DNA from: Asaia bogorensis
GTDB lineage: Bacteria; Pseudomonadota; Alphaproteobacteria; Acetobacterales; Acetobacteraceae
NCBI RefSeq assembly: GCF_900465345.1
Contig: NZ_UEGO01000034.1
Span: 25,424-89,423, forward strand
Reading direction: 5' to 3'
DNA length: 64,000 bases
Shown here: positions 34,838 through 45,622 of the stretch, in pieces
Layout: each line of letters starts with the position of its first letter
How positions within the stretch are numbered: the first letter of the stretch is position 1
Notes under the pieces: generated by a model
What the model saw: the letters and a program-made list of their open reading frames with translations, nothing else
What the model was told of the DNA's origin: nothing
The model's database searches: none
Program-made: the position numbers and the translations under genes

Positions 34838-36040
34838 GTGGCGCAGCGTCAGTCCGTTACTGTTATAGGGGCCGGTGTCATCGGTCTCTCGACCGCTTTT
34901 GCCCTTTGGCGCGACGGGCATCATGTCACCCTTGTCGAACGTCACGACACCCCCGCCAGCGGTGCCAGCCGGGCCAATGGGGGCCAGCTCAGCTATCGTT
35001 ACGTATCCCCTCTGGCCAGCCCATCGGCCCCGCGTGAGGCACTGTCATGGCTGGGGCGACCCGGCTCGCCTGTAGCCTTGCACCCCAATACCAACCCGGC
35101 ACAATGGGTCTGGCTCGCGCAGTTCCTGCGGGCCTGCACCCCGGACAGGTTCCGGATGGGTAGCCAGGCCTTGCTCACTTTGGCCCTCGAAAGCCAGAGC
35201 GAACTCGCGACATGGCGCAGCGCGGGTCTGGGGGGTTTCGACTGGGAGAGGCCGGGGAAACTCATTCTGTTTCGCAATCCACGCAGCATGCAGCGCAATG
35301 TGGCCAATCTGGCCGATCCGCAGAATCAGCGCGTCCTGTCGCCTGATGCATGCCTCGAACTCGAACCGGCTTTTGCCGCACTCCGGCCCGGGCTGGCTGG
35401 TGGTCTCTTCACGAAGGGCGAGGAAGTGGCCGATTGTCATGCCTTCTGCCTGAAACTGATCGAGACCATGCGCGAGTCCGAACGCTTCCGGCAGGTTCAG
35501 GGCGAGGCCAGTCTGTCACGACAGGGCACACGCTGCATCGTGCATGTCGACAACAGGGCTTTGCCCTCGCGTCTGGTCGTGCTGGCAGCAGGGCTGGGGT
35601 CAAGAGCACTGGCACGCCAGATCGGGCTCAACCTGCCGCTCTATCCGTTGCAGGGTTATTCACTCACCCTCACGCCCGCGCCAGGCCATCTGCCTGCCGT
35701 CAGCGTCACCGATTATGACCGGCGTGTGGTCTATGCCCGCCACGGTGCAAGACTGCGCATCGCTGCGATGGTCGATATCGGTCGGTCGGGCCCGCGGGCC
35801 GATGCGAACAGGATTGCGCAGCTGCGTCACCTTGCGCAGGAAGCCCTGCCCGGCTCAGGCCCTTACGAGCAGGCCGAAAGCTGGATTGGCCAGCGCCCCG
35901 CCACACCGGACAGCGTGCCGATTATCAAACGCGGCCCGTGCGAGAACCTGCTACTCAATGTCGGTCACGGGGCGCTCGGCTTTACCCTGGCCGCCGGATC
36001 GGCCCGCCGGATTGCAAGGCTCGCGGCCCAGACCGCGTGA
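34838..36040 (+). CDS. FAD-dependent D-amino-acid dehydrogenase (DadA-like)
   Basis: The 400-residue protein opens with the FAD-binding Rossmann motif VIGAGVIGLSTAFAL and an acidic residue after the second strand (VTLVERHDTPASGAS). RANGGQLSYRYVSPLASP follows, a strong DadA-like segment, and near the end come WIGQRPATPDSVPIIKRG and VGHGALGFTLAAGSA, also typical. Family role: oxidative deamination of D-amino acids to 2-oxo acids, feeding electrons to the respiratory chain at the inner membrane. The start is GTG 34838 with AAAGGCAGGG upstream. It heads an operon with the acylase gene 72 bp downstream and is divergent from the hydrolase-LysR pair. Confidence 0.88.
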   Translation: MAQRQSVTVIGAGVIGLSTAFALWRDGHHVTLVERHDTPASGASRANGGQLSYRYVSPLASPSAPREALSWLGRPGSPVALHPNTNPAQWVWLAQFLRACTPDRFRMGSQALLTLALESQSELATWRSAGLGGFDWERPGKLILFRNPRSMQRNVANLADPQNQRVLSPDACLELEPAFAALRPGLAGGLFTKGEEVADCHAFCLKLIETMRESERFRQVQGEASLSRQGTRCIVHVDNRALPSRLVVLAAGLGSRALARQIGLNLPLYPLQGYSLTLTPAPGHLPAVSVTDYDRRVVYARHGARLRIAAMVDIGRSGPRADANRIAQLRHLAQEALPGSGPYEQAESWIGQRPATPDSVPIIKRGPCENLLLNVGHGALGFTLAAGSARRIARLAAQTA

Positions 36041-36112
36041 TACGTGGTGCTACACCCTCGCTCCCACAACCCTCGCTCTCGACCAACAGCATCCTTGGAA
36101 AGGACAAGCGCC

Positions 36113-38530
36113 ATGCCCTCTTCCCCCCTGACAGGTCGGCGCGCCCTGCTGCAGGCCAGCGCCTGTGCGGCTCTGGCTGCCTGCCTGCCACGCCATGCCC
36201 GTGCGAGCGCCAAACCTGCCTCCATGCAGGGTCTTGAAGGATTGAAAGCCCCGGTCACGGTCATCGAGGATCAGTGGGGTGTCCCTCACGTGCGTGCCGA
36301 GACATCAGGGGATGCCTTCTTCGCCAATGGTTATCTGATTGCCCGGGATCGCCTGTGGCAGCTCGATTTTGGGTACCGGCAATCGATCGGTCGGCTGGCA
36401 GAGGTTTTCGGCCCTGATTTCCTGCCTTCCGATCAGGCCAACAGGCTTTTTCTGTTTCAGGGTGATTGTCAGGCCGAATGGGCGCAATACGACCCGGCCA
36501 TACGCGAGGCCGCAAGCGCCTATGTTGCCGGGATCAACGCCTTTATCCGCACCCTGACCGACGAGGAGAGGCTACCGCCGGAATTCGCGCTTTATGCCTA
36601 TCGCCCTCTGGAATGGTCACTGGATGACCTGATCCGCATGAGGGCCGAGCCTACAGGCAACACAGCGCTTGAAGTCAGAAGGGCGCGTCTCGCGGCAAGG
36701 GGCGAGGCACTCCTCGATCTTGATGGCCTCATCACCCCCCGCGAACCCGATGGCCCGCTCATTGTCCCGCAGGGGCTGGATACGGGCGCCGTGTCACATG
36801 ACGATCTTGGCGCGCTGGGCGTGCTGCAAAAGCGCCTGCCTCTTGGGGCCATTCATGCCGCAACCCTGCATGGCGATATGGGCCATCGCCGCGCCAATGA
36901 AGGCAGTAATGCCTGGTGCATTGCCCCGCATCGCACGGCGACGGGACGCCCCATTCTGGCCAATGATCCACACCTCTCCTTCGGCGTGCCGGGCCCTCGT
37001 CATGTCATCCACCTCACAGCCCCGGGCCTGGATGTGATCGGGGCAGGTACGCCGGGGATGCCTGGCATCATGCAGGGCCATAATGCCGATATTGCCTTCG
37101 GGCGTACCAACTTCCATATCGATCAGGAGGATCTGTTCGTTCTGAACACCCATCCCGATCATCCTGACCGCTACTGGCATGACGGGGCATGGCGGGAGAT
37201 GACACACAGGCGCGAGACCATCGCCATACGCGGTGCCGCCCCTCGGGAAATCGTGCTGCGCTACGCCGCGCAGGGGCCGGTGATTGCACAGGATCTCTCC
37301 CGGCGACGTGCCATTGCGGTATCCGCCACATGGCTGGCACCGGGGGCCAATGCCCTGCTGGGTAATATCGGCATCAATCTTGCCAGGGACTGGCCCCAGT
37401 TCCGTGAGGCTCTGCGCCATCACACAAGCCCGACCAATTTCACCTATGCAGACCGGCACGGTAATATCGGCTGGCAGGCGGCTGGCGGGCTTCCCCGCCG
37501 TCGCCCGCATCATGATGGCCTCATGCCTGCCCCCGGCGATGGCCATTTCGACTGGCTGGGATTACGCCCGCTGGAGGACCTGCCCCACCAGTTCAATCCG
37601 GCCAAGGGCTGGTTCAGCACCTCCAATGAAATGAACCTGCCAGAGCCCCCGGGTTTCACCATCAGCCATGAATGGAGCCCGCCCTATCGCCATGAACGGG
37701 TGGAGCAGGTGCTTGATGCCACCCCTCGGGCCAGCCTGGCGGACAGCATCGCTCTGCAGCACGACACACTTTCGCTACTGGCGCTGCGGATGGTCGCGCT
37801 GCTACCGGAGCATGACACGCGTGATACGCTCTCCCGGCCCGCGCTGCCCCTGTTGAAAAACTGGGATGGTCATGTGACGGCCAGCAGTGCTGCCGCAGCG
37901 CTTTACGAAGTCTGGGTGACCCGGCTTGGCAAGGCTCTGCATGAGCGCTTCATCCCCTCCGCACTCAATGATCTTCTCGCAGCCGAACTCAGCCCCGTGA
38001 CGCAGCTTGGTCTTCTGGAAAACGCCCGGAATTTCGGTGGCACGTCGCCGGAGCAGAGCCGCGAGGCGTTCATGCTGGAACAACTCGACCGGGCCTATGC
38101 CGAATGTGTTTCGCTGATGGGGCCATTGCCCGCTGCCTGGCAATGGGGACGCCTGCATAGTTTGACCCTGCATCATGCTCTGGAAAACGACCCGGCCATC
38201 GCCGCCAGATTTCCCTCGCCGGGCGGTCCTGGTTTTGGTTCGGGCGGTGACCATTACACCGTCATGGCGCGTTGGTACGATCCTGGCCATGTGAAGGACA
38301 ACCCCTACGCCGTAACAGGCGGGGCGAGCTTCCTGATGGTTTGCGATGTAGGTGCATGGGATAATTCGCTCTTTCTCAATTTCCCCGGGCAATCAGGCGA
38401 TCCGGCCTCGCCCCATTATGCCGATCTGTTTTCGCCCTGGTACAAGGGCGAGATGCAGCGCTTGCCGTTTTCCCCTGCCCAAGTGGATCGCCTTGGCGTC
38501 AAACGCGCGCTTCTGACACCCCAAGGGTAA
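36113..38530 (+). CDS. Penicillin acylase family hydrolase (Ntn, Tat-exported)
   Basis: The 805-residue precursor has a Tat-like signal (TGRRALLQASACAALAACLP). The alpha-chain part follows, with VTVIEDQWGVPHVRAETSGD and the next conserved segment ANGYLIARDRLWQLDF. The autocatalytic cleavage site precedes S265 in EGSNAWCIAP, the N-terminal nucleophile of the beta chain. Downstream DPHLSFGVPG and GRTNFHIDQEDLF are also family-typical. Family role: hydrolysis of amide bonds in N-acylated substrates such as acyl-homoserine lactones, N-acyl amino acids or penicillins. Placed behind a D-amino-acid dehydrogenase, it may release amino acids for oxidation; that is inference. Start ATG 36113 has AAAGGAC upstream. 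Confidence 0.9.
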   Translation: MPSSPLTGRRALLQASACAALAACLPRHARASAKPASMQGLEGLKAPVTVIEDQWGVPHVRAETSGDAFFANGYLIARDRLWQLDFGYRQSIGRLAEVFGPDFLPSDQANRLFLFQGDCQAEWAQYDPAIREAASAYVAGINAFIRTLTDEERLPPEFALYAYRPLEWSLDDLIRMRAEPTGNTALEVRRARLAARGEALLDLDGLITPREPDGPLIVPQGLDTGAVSHDDLGALGVLQKRLPLGAIHAATLHGDMGHRRANEGSNAWCIAPHRTATGRPILANDPHLSFGVPGPRHVIHLTAPGLDVIGAGTPGMPGIMQGHNADIAFGRTNFHIDQEDLFVLNTHPDHPDRYWHDGAWREMTHRRETIAIRGAAPREIVLRYAAQGPVIAQDLSRRRAIAVSATWLAPGANALLGNIGINLARDWPQFREALRHHTSPTNFTYADRHGNIGWQAAGGLPRRRPHHDGLMPAPGDGHFDWLGLRPLEDLPHQFNPAKGWFSTSNEMNLPEPPGFTISHEWSPPYRHERVEQVLDATPRASLADSIALQHDTLSLLALRMVALLPEHDTRDTLSRPALPLLKNWDGHVTASSAAAALYEVWVTRLGKALHERFIPSALNDLLAAELSPVTQLGLLENARNFGGTSPEQSREAFMLEQLDRAYAECVSLMGPLPAAWQWGRLHSLTLHHALENDPAIAARFPSPGGPGFGSGGDHYTVMARWYDPGHVKDNPYAVTGGASFLMVCDVGAWDNSLFLNFPGQSGDPASPHYADLFSPWYKGEMQRLPFSPAQVDRLGVKRALLTPQG

Positions 38531-38561
38531 GATTTGCTTCGAGCCATACAGGCCGAGCTTT

Positions 38562-39263
38562 TCAGAGGCGTGAGAGCCACGAGGTTGGCGGGCGCGGATA
38601 GGGCCAGTTTCTGGCCTGAAAATACGCAGCCAGTCGTTCATCGATGCGGTCTGTTGTCTGCTGTGCCTCCTGCGCCAACCCCTGACGGAGGGTCCCGGGC
38701 ACACCCAGCAACGGCCCCACCATATGCACGGCTGTCCCCGCTGCCGAGGCAGCCGATGCCACACCAATACCTGCCCCCGGCATGGCGCCCGTGGTGCTGG
38801 TCGTGACGAAGCTCAGCAAAGGCGTGTGGCGACTACCCGCCTCCGCCAGAACGGTCCTGACCTGTAGCTCAGCCTTGCCCGCACCATAGCCGATCAGCAG
38901 GCGCGCCATGGTGCTTCCGGGCCGAATTTTGGTCAGCGTGCAGGTCAGGGTCATATCGGCAGGCTGTCCCGATGCCACCACAGCAAGATGGCGGGCAGAC
39001 AGCATTTTCTGCAAATCGTTCATCAGTGCCACCCGGGTTGTCGCCACGGCTGCGTCATGACGCCGGGCACGATCGGCCTTGCGAGGCGATACGCTTTGAT
39101 CATCGATCACAAGGGCAATCTGATGGGGTGGCAGGAGGGAGGGATCACTGGCCGTGACTTCGGACGCCACATGCGTTCCGGCGCAACCAGCCAGCACGAA
39201 AAGGGGAAGCAGGATGACAAGCCATTCCTGCAGCGCCCTCAGACAATTCTTTACGGTATTCAT
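38562..39263 (-). CDS. Lipoprotein of DUF4410-like type
   Basis: The 233-residue protein starts MNTVKNCLRALQEWLVILLP and has a lipobox (FVLAGCAG). The mature part (LPPHQIALVIDDQS, then DLQKMLSARHLAVV and TLTCTLTKIRPGSTMARLLI) has the alpha/beta pattern and the GSTMARLLIGYGAGKAELQV segment of DUF4410 lipoproteins. The C-terminal part is Gly/Ala-rich with a hydrophobic stretch, then a charged helix. Function is unknown. It is divergent from an AraC regulator, the starts being only 72 bp apart, so it is a plausible target of that regulator. The start has only a weak ribosome-binding site. Confidence 0.65.
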   Translation of the reverse strand: MNTVKNCLRALQEWLVILLPLFVLAGCAGTHVASEVTASDPSLLPPHQIALVIDDQSVSPRKADRARRHDAAVATTRVALMNDLQKMLSARHLAVVASGQPADMTLTCTLTKIRPGSTMARLLIGYGAGKAELQVRTVLAEAGSRHTPLLSFVTTSTTGAMPGAGIGVASAASAAGTAVHMVGPLLGVPGTLRQGLAQEAQQTTDRIDERLAAYFQARNWPYPRPPTSWLSRL

Positions 39264-39335
39264 GCAGCCAGTATCGCCAGTGCGTTGCTGGCCCGCTAAC
39301 ATGATCAGGGCATATACCAACAGGATCGGGCCATA

Positions 39336-40112
39336 ATGGGTATAAACGCACCCCTGCTGATCGACCGTATCGGAAGCAAGGCTGACCTGTTTCTCGACCG
39401 CGATCGTGATCGCACTGAGCGTATAGGCCTTCATCGGCACCCGCACGGCGAACTTGGCCTGATAAAGCGGGGGCATATTGTTACGGCTACCGAACAGGCG
39501 CGATGGATGATCCCCGCCGGTCAGGCCTACTGGGTTCCACCTTACATGGCTCATGGTGGCGACATGGCCGGGGTCGATGGATGCCGGCTTTATATTTCCG
39601 CTTCTCTCGCCCAGGAACTCATGCCGGACGAACCTGCTGCCCTGACCGCGACACCTCTGATGGAAGCGCTCATGTCACGTTGGGAGCGCGATTTGCAGTC
39701 CCCCTGCCCCGTGCGCCCGATTGACCATCATCTTCTGGCTGTCATGCGTGATGAGATTGAGACCAATCTTGCGAGCCCTGTACTCCTGCCCATGCCACGC
39801 CATGCCCTGACTCGCGCCGTGCTGTCGGATTGGGCCCGCCATTGTGAAGAAAAACTGTCGCTTGACGACCTTGCATCGAAATGTGGTCTGTCCCGTCGAA
39901 GCTTCACGCGTCGTTTTCATGCCGAAACAGGCTTATCGCCGGGGGCGTGGATGCAGATCGCCCGCATCATACGAGGCTGTCAGCTTTTGGCAGCCGGATT
40001 ACCGGTTACCGAAATCGCGCTCATGCTTGGTTATGAAAGCGTGACGAGTTTTGTCACGCTGTGTCGGGCCCATACCGGGTTCAATCCGACAACACTCAGG
40101 CAGAAAATCTGA
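39336..40112 (+). CDS. AraC-family transcriptional regulator
   Basis: The 258-residue protein has an N-terminal cupin-like sensor domain (LHRHPHGELGLIKRGHI, with the typical His-rich strand, then WMIPAGQAYWVPPYMAHGG). It has a C-terminal AraC DNA-binding domain of two helix-turn-helix units (LDDLASKCGLSRRSFTRRF and LGYESVTSFVTLCRAHTG). It is divergent from the DUF4410-like lipoprotein gene and convergent with the DUF3309 gene. The effector is unknown. Confidence 0.93.
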   Translation: MGINAPLLIDRIGSKADLFLDRDRDRTERIGLHRHPHGELGLIKRGHIVTATEQARWMIPAGQAYWVPPYMAHGGDMAGVDGCRLYISASLAQELMPDEPAALTATPLMEALMSRWERDLQSPCPVRPIDHHLLAVMRDEIETNLASPVLLPMPRHALTRAVLSDWARHCEEKLSLDDLASKCGLSRRSFTRRFHAETGLSPGAWMQIARIIRGCQLLAAGLPVTEIALMLGYESVTSFVTLCRAHTGFNPTTLRQKI

Positions 40113-40151
40113 AAGGCAACCTGCCGTGATAACTGCCGTGATATTGGATCA

Positions 40152-40171
40152 GGGGGAGAGTGCTCTCCCCC
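40152..40171. terminator. Strong stem-loop between convergent genes
   Basis: GGGGGAGAG and CTCTCCCCC form a 9-bp stem around TG (in practice an 8-bp stem with a 4-base loop). It lies between the stops of the AraC gene (40112) and the DUF3309 gene (40207), a good place for a bidirectional terminator. No T-run is present. Confidence 0.55.
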
Positions 40172-40206
40172 GCCCATATCCCGTCCGATCAATACGGGGT
40201 GACCTG

Positions 40207-40368
40207 TCAGAGGCGACCCATGAGGATAAGGATCAGCAGAACGAGAACGATCAGTCCGACGCCACCGCCAGCGCCATAACCGGTCCAGGCCGTGCCATAC
40301 CAGCCGCCATAGCCACCGAATGTGCCGAGCAGAAGAAGAACGATGATGATGATGACAATGAGATTCAT
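40207..40368 (-). CDS. Small hydrophobic DUF3309-like protein
   Basis: The 53-residue protein is two hydrophobic stretches joined by a Gly/Tyr/Trp-rich linker (MNLIVIIIIVLLLLGTF, GGYGGWYGTAWTGYGAGGG, VGLIVLVLLILILMGRL), the layout of DUF3309. An AGGGG element precedes ATG 40368. Related proteins are frequent in alphaproteobacteria and have no assigned function. Confidence 0.8.
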   Translation of the reverse strand: MNLIVIIIIVLLLLGTFGGYGGWYGTAWTGYGAGGGVGLIVLVLLILILMGRL

Positions 40369-40872
40369 GGCGAGCCCCTGTGATCGGTAGCCTTGATTGC
40401 GCCACCGTAATGCTATCACGCCCCAAAGCCTGGCAAGTTCGCCCTATGACCCTGGACGGCCCATATTTTAGGTTTGCCGGGTATTCCTGCCACAGCTGTT
40501 ACATGATGGCTCGAAGAGGGACATATCGCGCACAGCGCATTTCAGGCTGCGTCTCCCAATCATGACAGTGCAGATTTACCTGTTTCAAAGCCACAACCGG
40601 ATTGCTCGTTAACGCCCTCCCTGCGTCCCGACGCCCTTTCCCGGAATGAGCGCTTTGCTGATCCACGCGCTCGTATCGATGAGGCTGTGCATCGGCCCGC
40701 ATCCGGATAAGTGTTACAGACCACGGCTCGCCCTCGCTCCCGGGCTTCGCCCGGGCGGCCCGTATCCTGCGGTGTTTCTCCTATGAGATTCCTATACGGC
40801 ACGAGGTCTCTTCCTCTGTCATCCCTATGCCCGCCAGCCGGATAATGCTCCCCTCACTCTGGGAGCTTTCCT
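40369..40872. other. Intergenic region upstream of the kdp operon
   Basis: About 500 bases with no convincing gene; the short open frames lack start signals. It should contain the kdp promoter and the KdpE binding site, but no clear KdpE-type motif was recognised. A 7-bp hairpin with a 3-base loop (CCCGGGC/GCCCGGG, 40739-40755) has no T-run. A second hairpin at 40847-40866 covers the Shine-Dalgarno of the first small gene and is listed separately. Confidence 0.6.
40847..40866 (+). promoter_or_regulatory. Hairpin covering the Shine-Dalgarno of the first kdp leader gene
   Basis: GCTCCC (40847-40852) pairs with GGGAGC (40861-40866) around an 8-base loop. GGGAG at 40861-40865 is the ribosome-binding site of the ATG at 40873, so the stem would hide it. 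Confidence 0.4.
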
Positions 40873-40956
40873 ATGCTGGACAGTCTTTACTGCGCGCTTG
40901 GCCTCATGGGTTTTGCGCTGTGCCTCGGTCTCATTTCGGTCTGCAAGAGGATCTGA
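40873..40956 (+). CDS. 27-residue membrane peptide at the head of the kdp operon
   Basis: ATG 40873 with GGGAG seven bases upstream opens a frame for MLDSLYCALGLMGFALCLGL plus ISVCKRI, a single membrane helix with a short basic C-terminus. The stop lies one base before the kdpF start (TGACATG), so it belongs to the kdp transcript. Its spacing, Shine-Dalgarno and hydrophobic character argue that it is a real gene. It is not KdpF itself, which follows. Small helices of this kind seem to recur ahead of kdpF in other proteobacteria, as far as I recall. Function is unknown; it may assist the KdpFABC complex. Confidence 0.6.
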   Translation: MLDSLYCALGLMGFALCLGLISVCKRI

Positions 40957-40957
40957 C

Positions 40958-41047
40958 ATGACGCCCGATTTCGTCCTGGCGGGCCTCGTGACCCTTGGCT
41001 TGCTGGCTTATGTCACCGCCGTCCTTATCCGCCCCGAAAGATTCTGA
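40958..41047 (+). CDS. kdpF: KdpF, small subunit of the potassium-transporting ATPase
   Basis: The 29-residue peptide [20 protein letters not shown] then AVLIRPERF is the standard KdpF form: one membrane helix ending in RPERF. AGAGGA precedes the ATG. It stabilises the KdpFABC complex in the inner membrane. kdpA starts 2 bases after its stop. Confidence 0.93.
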   Translation: MTPDFVLAGLVTLGLLAYVTAVLIRPERF

Positions 41048-41049
41048 TC

Positions 41050-42756
41050 ATGACCCTCTCAGGCTGGATCACCCTTGCGGTGTTCTTTCTGTGCGTGGTG
41101 GCCATTACGCGCCCGCTGGGTGGCTTTCTCAAACGTGTGCTCGAAGGTGAGACGCATCTTTTCCAGCGGCTTTTCGGCGGGCTGGAACGCCTCATGTATC
41201 GCCTTGCAGGCGTTGACCCGAAGCGCGAGCAATCCTGGTCGCATTATGCGCTGGCCGTCATCCTGTTCAAGATTTTCTGCTTTGTCGCCGTCTATGCCCT
41301 GCTGCGCCTTCAGGGGTTTCTGCCGCTCAATCCGGCGGGTCTGGGTGCGGTATCACCCGACCTGGCCTATAATACGGCGGTCAGCTTCCTGACCAACACC
41401 AACTGGCAAAGCTACGGTGGTGAGACCACGCTGAGCCCGCTCAGCCAGATGCTGGCCCTCACGGTTCAGAACTTCGTTTCCGCTGCTGCAGGCATCGCCA
41501 TTGCAGCCGCCATCATGCGCGGCTTTGTGCGACGCAGCGCCTCGACAATCGGCAATTTCTGGGTCGATCTGGTGCGCGTCACGCTTTATGTACTGCTGCC
41601 CGCCTGTATGTTGCTCACCCTGTTCTTCGTGCTGGAAGGTGTTCCGCAAACCCTGACCGGGTCGGCCTCCATCTTCACGCTCGAAGGCGTGAAACAGACA
41701 ATCGCGCTGGGGCCTGTGGCGACTCAGGAAGCCATCAAGATGCTCGGCACAAATGGCGGTGGCTATTTCAACGTCAACTCCGCTCATCCTTTCGAAAACC
41801 CGAATGCGCTGACCAATTTCGTCCAGATGCTTTGCATCTTCGCGCTGGGAGCCGGGCTTACCAACATGTTCGGTCGCATGATCGGGCAGGAAAAGCAGGG
41901 CTGGGCCATTTTCTCGGCCATGTCGGCACTTTTTCTCATCGGCGCGGGCGTTCTCTACTGGTCGGAGGCCCATGCCAATCCGCTCTTCGCGTCGCTGGGG
42001 CTGGATGGCACGCTGGGGAATATGGAAGGCAAGGAAACGCGCTTTGGCATTGCGGCCTCCGCTCTTTTTGCCACGGTCACGACCGATGCCTCCTGCGGGG
42101 CGGTCAATGCCATGCATGAGAGTTTTCTCCCGCTTGGCGGTATGGTGCCGCTCATCAACATGATGCTGGGTGAGGTGATTTTCGGCGGCGTCGGTTCGGG
42201 GCTGTACGGGTTCCTCCTCTTTGCGCTCATTGCTGTTTTCATGGCAGGCCTGATGGTGGGGCGCACACCCGAATATCTGGGCAAGAAAATCGAGGCGCGC
42301 GAAATCAAGATGACCATGCTGGCCGTGCTTTGCCTGCCACTTGTCATGCTGGGCTTCACGGCGCTTGCCGTCGTGCTGCCAGCGGGCCTTTCGGCACTGT
42401 CTGCCAGCGGTCCGCATGGTTTTTCCGAAGCGCTTTATGCCTACACCTCGGCCGCCGCCAATAATGGCAGTGCCTTTGCAGGCCTGACTGCGAACAGTTT
42501 CTGGAACGTCACGCTGGGCATCGGCATGATGATCGGGCGGTTTTTCGTGATCATTCCGGCACTCGCCATTGCCGGCTCCATGGCTACCAAAAAAGTGGCT
42601 GCCCCCACACCGGGCACTTTCCCGACCGATAACGGCCTCTTCATTGCGCTTGTCGCCGGGGTGATCGTGATCGTTGGCGGCCTCACCTTTCTCCCTGCCC
42701 TCGCTCTCGGCCCGATTGTCGAGCATCTCGCCATGCTCCACGGCACGACCTACTGA
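41050..42756 (+). CDS. kdpA: KdpA, potassium-translocating subunit of the Kdp ATPase
   Basis: The 568-residue polytopic protein contains the four selectivity-filter-like loops of the KtrB/TrkH superfamily as they occur in Kdp[46 protein letters not shown] and [10 protein letters not shown]. Length matches the family. Role: binds and conducts K+ through the inner membrane while KdpB supplies ATP energy. It lies directly between kdpF and kdpB. All four filter loops are intact. Confidence 0.97.
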   Translation: MTLSGWITLAVFFLCVVAITRPLGGFLKRVLEGETHLFQRLFGGLERLMYRLAGVDPKREQSWSHYALAVILFKIFCFVAVYALLRLQGFLPLNPAGLGAVSPDLAYNTAVSFLTNTNWQSYGGETTLSPLSQMLALTVQNFVSAAAGIAIAAAIMRGFVRRSASTIGNFWVDLVRVTLYVLLPACMLLTLFFVLEGVPQTLTGSASIFTLEGVKQTIALGPVATQEAIKMLGTNGGGYFNVNSAHPFENPNALTNFVQMLCIFALGAGLTNMFGRMIGQEKQGWAIFSAMSALFLIGAGVLYWSEAHANPLFASLGLDGTLGNMEGKETRFGIAASALFATVTTDASCGAVNAMHESFLPLGGMVPLINMMLGEVIFGGVGSGLYGFLLFALIAVFMAGLMVGRTPEYLGKKIEAREIKMTMLAVLCLPLVMLGFTALAVVLPAGLSALSASGPHGFSEALYAYTSAAANNGSAFAGLTANSFWNVTLGIGMMIGRFFVIIPALAIAGSMATKKVAAPTPGTFPTDNGLFIALVAGVIVIVGGLTFLPALALGPIVEHLAMLHGTTY

Positions 42757-42770
42757 AAGGCGCCCATACG

Positions 42771-44888
<2,118 letters not shown>

Positions 44889-44898
44889 GGAGGCCATC

Positions 44899-45519
44899 AT
44901 GGTTCTATCACAGTTGCGCCCAGCGCTCGTTCTGTTTCTCCTTCTTTCTGCCCTCACCGGTCTGGCCTACCCTCTTGGGATGACCGCCCTGTCAGGCCTG
45001 ATCCTGCCCGACAAGGCGGCGGGCAGCCTGATCCACGACAAGGGAAATATTGTCGGTTCTGCCCTGATCGGACAGAATTTCACCTCCCCGCGCTATTTCC
45101 ACGGTCGCCCTTCGGCCACAATGGGGCCAGACCCAAAGGACCCCGGCAAAACAATCCCGATGCCCTATAATGGGGCGGCCTCTCTGGCTTCCAATGCCGG
45201 CCCGACATCACGGGCCCTCATCGAGCGCGTCACCCTGAGCGCTGCCGCTTTGCGTGCCGAAAACCCAGAGGCCATGGCACGGGGCTGGCATATCCCGATT
45301 GACCTTGTCACCACATCGGCCAGTGGCCTCGACCCTGACATCTCACCCGAGGCAGCGCTGTTTCAGGTCCTGCGCGTGGCAAAGGCACGGGGCCTTGATG
45401 AAGCGCGTATCCGTCACCTGGTTCTGCAGCAAACAAGCCAGCCCTTTCTGGGCTTTCTTGGTGAGCCCCATGTGAATGTTCTGGCACTCAACCGGGCGCT
45501 CGATAGAATGGACCAATAG
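44899..45519 (+). CDS. kdpC: KdpC, periplasmic-facing subunit of the Kdp ATPase
   Basis: The 206-residue protein has one N-terminal membrane helix and the family segments GLAYPLGMTALSGLILPDKA, SALIGQNFTSPRYFHGRPSA and LVTTSASGLDPDISPEAALF, followed by FLGEPHVNVLALN. A strong GAGGAGG precedes the ATG, ten bases after kdpB. It is needed for assembly and high-affinity K+ binding of the complex. The family assignment is certain. Confidence 0.97.
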   Translation: MVLSQLRPALVLFLLLSALTGLAYPLGMTALSGLILPDKAAGSLIHDKGNIVGSALIGQNFTSPRYFHGRPSATMGPDPKDPGKTIPMPYNGAASLASNAGPTSRALIERVTLSAAALRAENPEAMARGWHIPIDLVTTSASGLDPDISPEAALFQVLRVAKARGLDEARIRHLVLQQTSQPFLGFLGEPHVNVLALNRALDRMDQ

Positions 45520-45622
45520 CCGGTACAGCCTGCGCAGGTGCCAGATCGCGTTACCTGCGCAAGCCATGACAATCATCAGATCTATGAACAGGCGCAGCCG
45601 CCAGACCGGGCCAGGGAACGTG

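Noticed and set aside
40369..40872. Possible riboswitch in front of kdp (c-di-AMP type)
   Set aside because: No matching conserved core was recognised and this class is not expected in alphaproteobacteria. Only simple hairpins are visible.
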